A DNA stretch of 64,000 nt, from positions 930,001 to 994,000 of the forward strand of contig NZ_JUHB01000001.1 in the NCBI RefSeq assembly GCF_000799565.1, in the 5' to 3' direction. Below the pieces are notes generated by a model that saw only the letters and a program-made list of their open reading frames with translations, was not told where the DNA came from and did no database searches. The DNA is from Cellulophaga sp. Hel_I_12 (GTDB lineage: Bacteria; Bacteroidota; Bacteroidia; Flavobacteriales; Flavobacteriaceae). Numbering within the stretch: the stretch's first letter is position 1; every line of letters starts with the position of its first letter. This document shows, piece after piece, positions 57,460-64,000 of the stretch. The translations under genes were made by a program, and so were the position numbers.

Positions 57460-58368
57460 ATGAACAGAAGAAAATTTTTATCGAATACCACAGCGAGTAC
57501 AGCATTTGTAGGCTTAGGAGGATTATCGTTAAATTCTTGTCTTAACGCAACCACAAAAAAAATATCCATTCTTCATACCAATGATGTTCATAGCCATATA
57601 GACCCATTCCCTAAAAGTGATGCCAATTTCCCAAATTTAGGTGGCTTAGCCAGAAGAGCAACCTTAGTACAGCGGTTAAGGCAGGAGAATCCGAATACCC
57701 TATTGTTTGATGCTGGAGATATTTTTCAAGGAACGCCCTATTTTAATTTTTATGGGGGTGAATTAGAGTTTAAATTGATGAGTATGCTAAAGTACGACGC
57801 TGCTACTATTGGCAATCACGATTTTGATAACGGAATTGATGGCTTATTTGCGCAATTGCCGCATGCAAGTTTTAAACTTTTGTCTGCAAATTATGACTTT
57901 AAAAATACAGTGATGAACGGGTACACCAAACCTTATGAAATTTATACTGTTGATGGCATAAAAATAGGCGTTTATGGACTTGGAATTGCACTGGAAGGCT
58001 TGGTGAGTAAAAAATTATTTAAGGAAACTCAGTATTTAAACCCTTTTGAAATAGCACAAAACACGGAGCGAATTTTAAAGGAAGAGGAATACTGTGATTT
58101 GGTTATTTGTTTATCGCATTTAGGCTACCAATACAGTTCTGATAAACCAGATGATTTAAAGTTAGCCGCTAAAACAAAATTCACTAACCTTATTATTGGC
58201 GGACATACCCATACTTTTTTAGACAAACCAACAGTCGTTAATAACGGCATAGGAACCAAGGTTTTAGTAAATCAAGTAGGATGTTACGGAGTTCATTTGG
58301 GTAAAATTGATTTTTATTTTGACAGTGAAAAGAACATCACATCAGAAGGGCTAAGCATTACTATTTAA
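57460..58368 (+). CDS. 5'-nucleotidase metallophosphatase-domain protein (Tat-type lipoprotein signal)
   Basis: A 302-residue periplasmic enzyme with only the metallophosphatase domain of 5'-nucleotidases. Metal ligands: ILHTNDVHSHID, DAGDIFQGTP, TIGNHDFDNG, CLSHLG and GGHTHTF. The N-terminus has twin Arg (MNRRKFLSN) and a Cys at LNSC, consistent with Tat export followed by lipidation. The substrate-binding half is the upstream gene; order is reversed relative to a normal one-chain enzyme, where metallophosphatase comes first. Confidence 0.92.
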   Translation: MNRRKFLSNTTASTAFVGLGGLSLNSCLNATTKKISILHTNDVHSHIDPFPKSDANFPNLGGLARRATLVQRLRQENPNTLLFDAGDIFQGTPYFNFYGGELEFKLMSMLKYDAATIGNHDFDNGIDGLFAQLPHASFKLLSANYDFKNTVMNGYTKPYEIYTVDGIKIGVYGLGIALEGLVSKKLFKETQYLNPFEIAQNTERILKEEEYCDLVICLSHLGYQYSSDKPDDLKLAAKTKFTNLIIGGHTHTFLDKPTVVNNGIGTKVLVNQVGCYGVHLGKIDFYFDSEKNITSEGLSITI

Positions 58369-58376
58369 AAAGATAC

Positions 58377-58829
58377 ATGACCTATAGCATCAAAAAAACA
58401 AACTACGAGGATGAAGACTTTCAACAGTTAACGAAGGCTTTAGACGAAGATTTACGTGTAAAAGACGGAGATGAACACGCATTTTACAATCAATTCAATA
58501 GTCTTGAAGGCCTTTCGCAGGTCATTGTGGTGTATAAAAATAAAAAAGCAATTGGCTGTGGTGCATTTAAAAATTATGACTTAAATACCGCTGAAATAAA
58601 AAGAATGTATGTGATACCAGAATATCAAGGTAAAGGAATTGGGTCTACTATTTTAAATGAATTAGAAAATTGCGCGAAATTGCAAAATTTCAGCTTTTGC
58701 ATATTAGAAACAGGAATTCGCCAACCTGACGCTATTGCCTTATATCAAAAAAACAACTATCAAATTATTGAGAATTATGGACAATATAAAGGGATGCAAA
58801 ATAGTATCTGTTTTAAAAAAGAATTGTAA
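58377..58829 (+). CDS. GNAT-family N-acetyltransferase
   Basis: A 150-residue acetyltransferase. Acetyl-CoA loop: IKRMYVIPEYQGKGIGSTILNELENCA (Q/RxxGxG/A as QGKGIG). Motif D and the C-terminal strands (FCILETGIRQPDAIALYQKNNYQII) are present. Substrate unknown. It starts eight bases after the metallophosphatase gene, so probably co-transcribed with it. Confidence 0.9.
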   Translation: MTYSIKKTNYEDEDFQQLTKALDEDLRVKDGDEHAFYNQFNSLEGLSQVIVVYKNKKAIGCGAFKNYDLNTAEIKRMYVIPEYQGKGIGSTILNELENCAKLQNFSFCILETGIRQPDAIALYQKNNYQIIENYGQYKGMQNSICFKKEL

Positions 58830-58931
58830 TTTTCTTATTTAAAGTAAATTAACTGGTCCAGTATAGTGTTTATTCTAAATTTTGGCATCATCTTTGCACT
58901 TTAAAATACTATTAATATTTAATTTTTTAAC

Positions 58932-59123
58932 ATGAGTAAAGGAACAGTAAAATTCTTCAATGACACTAAAGGTTTTGGTTTTATCACTGAAGATGGAGTA
59001 GACAAAGATCATTTTGTACACATTTCTGGATTAATCGATGAAATTCGCGAAGGCGATGAAGTTGAGTTTGATTTAGAAGAAGGTAAAAAAGGTTTAAATG
59101 CAGTAAATGTAAAAGTACTATAA
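58932..59123 (+). CDS. Cold-shock-domain protein, CspA family
   Basis: A 63-residue cold-shock protein with both RNA-binding motifs: KFFNDTKGFGFI (RNP1) and DHFVHIS (RNP2); begins MSKGTVKFFN. It binds single-stranded RNA/DNA as a chaperone. Long leader (about 100 bases after the acetyltransferase gene) and a strong terminator suggest a separate transcript; long leaders are typical for cold-shock control. Confidence 0.95.
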   Translation: MSKGTVKFFNDTKGFGFITEDGVDKDHFVHISGLIDEIREGDEVEFDLEEGKKGLNAVNVKVL

Positions 59124-59144
59124 TATATACTTTCTAAATTTTAC

Positions 59145-59179
59145 AAAATCCCATTCGATTTACGAATGGGATTTTTTTT
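59145..59179 (+). terminator. Terminator after the cold-shock gene
   Basis: AAAATCCCATTCG / CGAATGGGATTTT with a 5-base loop, then a T run. Confidence 0.92.
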
Positions 59180-59180
59180 A

Positions 59181-59249
59181 TCATAAATCTACTACTATTT
59201 CTTTCAATTCTTCTACTAAGCTATCTTTACGAAAAGGCGTATTAAGCTT
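59181..59249 (-). pseudogene. Possible 3' end of a lost gene (KLNTPFRKDSLVEELK...)
   Basis: Minus frame, 22 residues between two stops, ending LVEELKEIVVDL and TGA at 59183-59181. The segment TPFRKDSLVEELKEI resembles the last helix of a response-regulator receiver (KPF..ddL...l). No start codon; by itself weak evidence, but it ends right beside the cold-shock terminator as a gene tail would. Confidence 0.25.
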
Positions 59250-59305
59250 TTAATACCCACAGCTGGTATTAAAAAATCACCAATTTTTTTTCTGTGAAAG
59301 CAGGC

Positions 59306-59389
59306 TTATTTTACTAGCCGTTCGCTTATGCTATGCTTGTGCACGAGCAAAGACGGGCTTATCTCCTTTTGCTGCAAAGCATATGCCAT
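59306..59389 (-). other. 28-codon minus-strand ORF in a GC-richer intergenic patch
   Basis: ATG at 59389 on the minus strand, 27 residues (MAYALQQKEISPSLLVHKHS...) to TAA at 59308-59306; the frame stays open upstream to about 59430. The same DNA contains an imperfect 33-base palindrome centred on GCATATGC. It might be a dispersed intergenic repeat, an RNA gene or a gene fragment; the sequence alone does not decide. Confidence 0.25.
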
Positions 59390-59518
59390 GCTGCGAAAAT
59401 GTCTATTCTTGACTGGGCTCTTTATTTTTTAGAGCGATTTAAAAGTTTTGATAATTTTTAAGTGAATTCGTAGGATTTGAGTAGCCCATTTCAATTGGGT
59501 TATTTATTTATTTAATAA

Positions 59519-59743
<225 letters not shown>

Positions 59744-59756
59744 AAAATTACCTAAA

Positions 59757-59813
59757 AAAGGAGTTATTGTTAAAACAATATAAGTGTTCGTTTCAAAACA
59801 AATAACTCCTTTT
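59757..59813. terminator. Bidirectional terminator between the small membrane protein gene and ligA
   Basis: AAAAGGAGTTATT / AATAACTCCTTTT stem of 13 bp enclosing a 31-base loop that itself holds ATTGTT / AACAAT. T/A runs flank it. Confidence 0.75.
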
Positions 59814-59815
59814 CA

Positions 59816-61822
<2,007 letters not shown>

Positions 61823-61866
61823 CTAATTTGGTTAATCGTATTGGTATTACTCGAGGCTAGCTCTTA

Positions 61867-62448
61867 TTAAAGTTGCTCTTTTTGTAGCCATTTTATAATT
61901 TTAGGTGGCGCATAGCCTTCCATTTTTTGTAATAAATCAGGAATGGTACTACTTACTAAAATCATTTCAAAATTTTCTTTTTTCACGAAACCTTTATTCA
62001 CCATACTTTGAAGCATTTTTAATAAATCGTCGTAAAAGCCATTCGTATTTAAAATACCTATCGGATATTGATGCAAGCCTAATTGACCCCAAGTCAGCAT
62101 CTCAAAAAACTCTTCTAGGGTTCCAAAACCACCTGGCAACATAATAATTCCGTCAGAGAGTTCATGCATTTTTAGCTTACGTTCATGCATGTTTTGAGTA
62201 CTAATAAGCTCCGTAAGGGAGGTATGATACACTTCCCTTTTTTTTAAGAATTCAGGAATAACTCCTACAACCTTTCCTCCAGCATCTAAGGCACCCTGGG
62301 CTACTTGACCCATGATTCCAATTTTTGCACCACCATAAACAGTCGTGATTCGTTGCTCGGCTAAAGTTCTGCCCAGCATATAGGCTTGGTTCGCAAATTC
62401 AGGCTCATTACCAGTGCTACTTCCACAGAAAACTACAATACTTTTCAT
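61867..62448 (-). CDS. LOG-family (TIGR00730-type) phosphoribohydrolase
   Basis: A 193-residue Rossmann-fold protein. The nucleotide site is clear: VFCGSSTGNEPEFANQA, VYGGAKIGIMGQVAQGALDAGG and MLPGGFGTLEEFFEMLTW (PGGxGTxxE). Relatives hydrolyse nucleoside monophosphates, including cytokinin ribotides in plants; the substrate in bacteria is usually AMP-like. Same strand as prmC, 17 bases apart, so likely co-transcribed. Confidence 0.93.
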   Translation of the reverse strand: MKSIVVFCGSSTGNEPEFANQAYMLGRTLAEQRITTVYGGAKIGIMGQVAQGALDAGGKVVGVIPEFLKKREVYHTSLTELISTQNMHERKLKMHELSDGIIMLPGGFGTLEEFFEMLTWGQLGLHQYPIGILNTNGFYDDLLKMLQSMVNKGFVKKENFEMILVSSTIPDLLQKMEGYAPPKIIKWLQKEQL

Positions 62449-62465
62449 TTACCCAATTTTATTAC

Positions 62466-63323
62466 CTAATTATCTAAAAAAACGCCTTTCAAAAATCGAT
62501 CATTCCCAAAAATATCTTTTCGCATTTCAATTTCGGAAAAAAAACTATTTTCTAAAAGTGAATGCGTTTCTTTTCCCAAATATTGATTTATTTCAAAATA
62601 TAAAGCACCGTCAGCAATAAGGATATCGCGAGCTAATTCTATGATTTTTTTATAAAATAGCAATGGATCGTGATCGGCGACAAACAAGGCAAGTTCAGGC
62701 TCGTTTTCTAAAACATTCTTTTTCATGTCAAGCTTCTCCAACATCCTAACATAAGGCGGGTTCGATACCATAATATCAAATTTACCCTCAAAGCTTGGTG
62801 TCTTTAAAATATCAGCATGTATGAAATTAATGTCCACCTCATGATACCTTGCATTTTCTTTGGCCAGCGCCAAAGCGTTTTCAGAAACTTCTACGGCATA
62901 GACTTGGGCCATTGGTAGATTTTTAGCCAATGAAATGGCAATACATCCGCTTCCAGTGCCAATGTCAAGAATTTTTAAAGGCGATGCTTGCGTAGACACA
63001 TCATCCAAAATCCATTGCACTAATTCTTCTGTTTCCGGCCTTGGAATAAGCACATTTTTATTGACCATAAAACTTAAGTCCATAAAATAAGCCCTTCCAA
63101 GAATATATTGAATTGGAATTTCTAGCTTTAATTGGCTCAACGCCTTAAACAACAAAGACTCTTCTTCTTTAGTAATGATGAGCTCAGGTTGTAGTGCCAA
63201 AATGAACCGTTCTAAACCCAAATAATGTTCAATCGATATATAAAAAAAACTTCGTACCTCTTCTTCGCCATATAGGGCATCTAATTCAGCATGAAATATT
63301 TTTTTTATTTCTTTTAAAAGCAT
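62466..63323 (-). CDS. prmC: Peptide chain release factor N5-glutamine methyltransferase
   Basis: PrmC (HemK), 285 residues: methylates Gln of the GGQ motif in release factors. Seen: N-terminal helical domain, ILDIGTGSGCIAISLAKNLP (SAM loop), IPRPETEELVQWIL and the NPPY catalytic motif (VSNPPYVRMLEKLD). Nine bases after the GNAT gene stop; both run towards ligA. Divergent from ribD. Confidence 0.96.
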   Translation of the reverse strand: MLLKEIKKIFHAELDALYGEEEVRSFFYISIEHYLGLERFILALQPELIITKEEESLLFKALSQLKLEIPIQYILGRAYFMDLSFMVNKNVLIPRPETEELVQWILDDVSTQASPLKILDIGTGSGCIAISLAKNLPMAQVYAVEVSENALALAKENARYHEVDINFIHADILKTPSFEGKFDIMVSNPPYVRMLEKLDMKKNVLENEPELALFVADHDPLLFYKKIIELARDILIADGALYFEINQYLGKETHSLLENSFFSEIEMRKDIFGNDRFLKGVFLDN

Positions 63324-63332
63324 CGTATTTCT

Positions 63333-63821
63333 TTAAAGCACTTTTAACATCCAAACAGGACACGAATAATGCCCTGTATTTCCCATAGGTGCCTCTAAAT
63401 ATTCAAAGCCTGATTTTACGTATAATTTTTGGGCAGCTTTCATATAAGGCATTGTTTCTAAATATACTTTTTCAAACTTATATTGTGCTGCTTTTTCAAG
63501 GCAAATATTCATCATTCTAGCACCAATTCCTTGTCCTCTTGCCGCTTCTAAAAAGTACATTTTTTGCAACTCGCATACATCTGTTCCTTCATAGTTTTCT
63601 AGCGGAGCAATACCTGCACAACCTAAGATGACATCATTTTCAACCACTACAAAATAGCTCGATCTTGGAGCTGTGTAATTTTCGAACATACAATCTAATG
63701 CTTTATCGGCGTATGCCGTACCCACTTTTGGAACACCTAAATCGACCAAAACTTTACGAATAACTTTAGCCACCTGTTCATTGTCTTTTTGCTCTATTTC
63801 TCGAATGCTTATACTTGTCAT
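63333..63821 (-). CDS. GNAT-family N-acetyltransferase
   Basis: A 162-residue acetyltransferase. Signature: QKMYFLEAARGQGIGARMMNICLEKAAQYKF (RGQGIG acetyl-CoA loop), EKVYLETMPYMKAAQKLYVKSGFEYL, APMGNTGHYSCPVWMLKVL. The ARGQGIG form and SCPVWM ending resemble MarR-linked GNATs, but no regulator is adjacent. Substrate unknown. First gene of a run with prmC; divergent from ribD with a 43-base gap. Confidence 0.9.
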   Translation of the reverse strand: MTSISIREIEQKDNEQVAKVIRKVLVDLGVPKVGTAYADKALDCMFENYTAPRSSYFVVVENDVILGCAGIAPLENYEGTDVCELQKMYFLEAARGQGIGARMMNICLEKAAQYKFEKVYLETMPYMKAAQKLYVKSGFEYLEAPMGNTGHYSCPVWMLKVL

Positions 63822-63864
63822 ATTTTCTTAAACCGATATGTATTTAATATCCTATTTTTGCGGG

Positions 63865-64000
63865 GTGAAGATACATGAATTTTATATTTTACGCTGCATT
63901 CAAATTGCTAAAAACGGATTAGGAACTACCGCACCGAACCCAATGGTTGGGGCTGTAATCGTCTATAACAATAGTATTATTGGAGAAGGGTTTACTAGTA
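63865..64000 (+). CDS. ribD: Riboflavin biosynthesis protein RibD, start only (cut by the window edge)
   Basis: The first 45 codons of RibD (diaminohydroxyphosphoribosylaminopyrimidine deaminase/reductase). The start is GTG at 63865: VKIHEFYILRCIQIAKNGLG, then PNPMVGAVIV, the entrance of the deaminase domain, and GEGF. The zinc site HAE would lie just past the right edge. No ATG option exists in frame before the conserved part except an unused ATG out of frame at 63875. Divergent from the GNAT gene. Confidence 0.9.
   Translation, partial: MKIHEFYILRCIQIAKNGLGTTAPNPMVGAVIVYNNSIIGEGFTS

Overview
The window is a stretch of chromosome from a marine-type Flavobacteriaceae (Bacteroidota) bacterium. 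The DNA is AT-rich by eye. Genes rarely have a Shine-Dalgarno sequence. Several promoters match the Bacteroidota form (TTG, about 19 bases, TAnnTTTG). Many products are short-signal lipoproteins, and lineage-specific families are present: Bacteroidota-type RNA polymerase omega, the DUF4835 protein next to coaBC, YtxJ, and a small SRP RNA with the Bacteroidota apical loop. I cannot fix the genus from sequence alone. No rRNA, tRNA, CRISPR array, prophage or complete insertion sequence was seen.

Layout. 0-10.7 kb: an S15-type peptidase, a 32-residue basic peptide gene, panB with an RluA pseudouridine synthase, an EamA exporter with a conserved unknown protein, a two-gene leuA-leuB operon, and a TlpA-like lipoprotein. 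10.7-23.3 kb: pheT behind a strong promoter and a leader, a fasciclin protein, an ABC-F ATPase, a thioredoxin-fold lipoprotein lacking CXXC, an FSA-type transaldolase, an SDR, the SRP RNA, glutaminyl cyclase, a thioesterase and a beta-helix lipoprotein. 23.5-28.5 kb: a regulatory island with a LytTR regulator whose receiver is degenerate, a 49-residue lipoprotein, a TPR sensor kinase lipoprotein and its response regulator, and two unknown genes. An exact 39-bp repeat stands before the first regulator and again before the first unknown gene. 28.6-39 kb: glyA/fahA (divergent), ytxJ, clpB, a TetR regulator and transketolase. 39-51.8 kb: smpB, a BASS transporter, Sua5, pcm, a Gfo/Idh dehydrogenase, 3-hydroxybutyryl-CoA dehydrogenase, a YggS protein, a DnaQ/UvrC-like fusion, a K+ channel, miaA and a gluconate kinase/permease pair. 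Heptanucleotide-phased repeats cluster between 41.9 and 46.1 kb. 51.8-64 kb: bamD-omega-coaBC-DUF4835, dapA, a 5'-nucleotidase split into two separate proteins, a cold-shock protein, ligA, a LOG-like protein, prmC and the start of ribD.

Most of the content is housekeeping. I did not find a complete novel defence or biosynthetic system. The best leads are: a LeuB whose metal-binding Asp is His; a GIY-YIG fusion that has lost its YIG half; the 39-bp repeat and regulatory island; the heptad repeats; and two decayed or cryptic coding remnants in long intergenic stretches, one with a Cys-His4-Cys motif.
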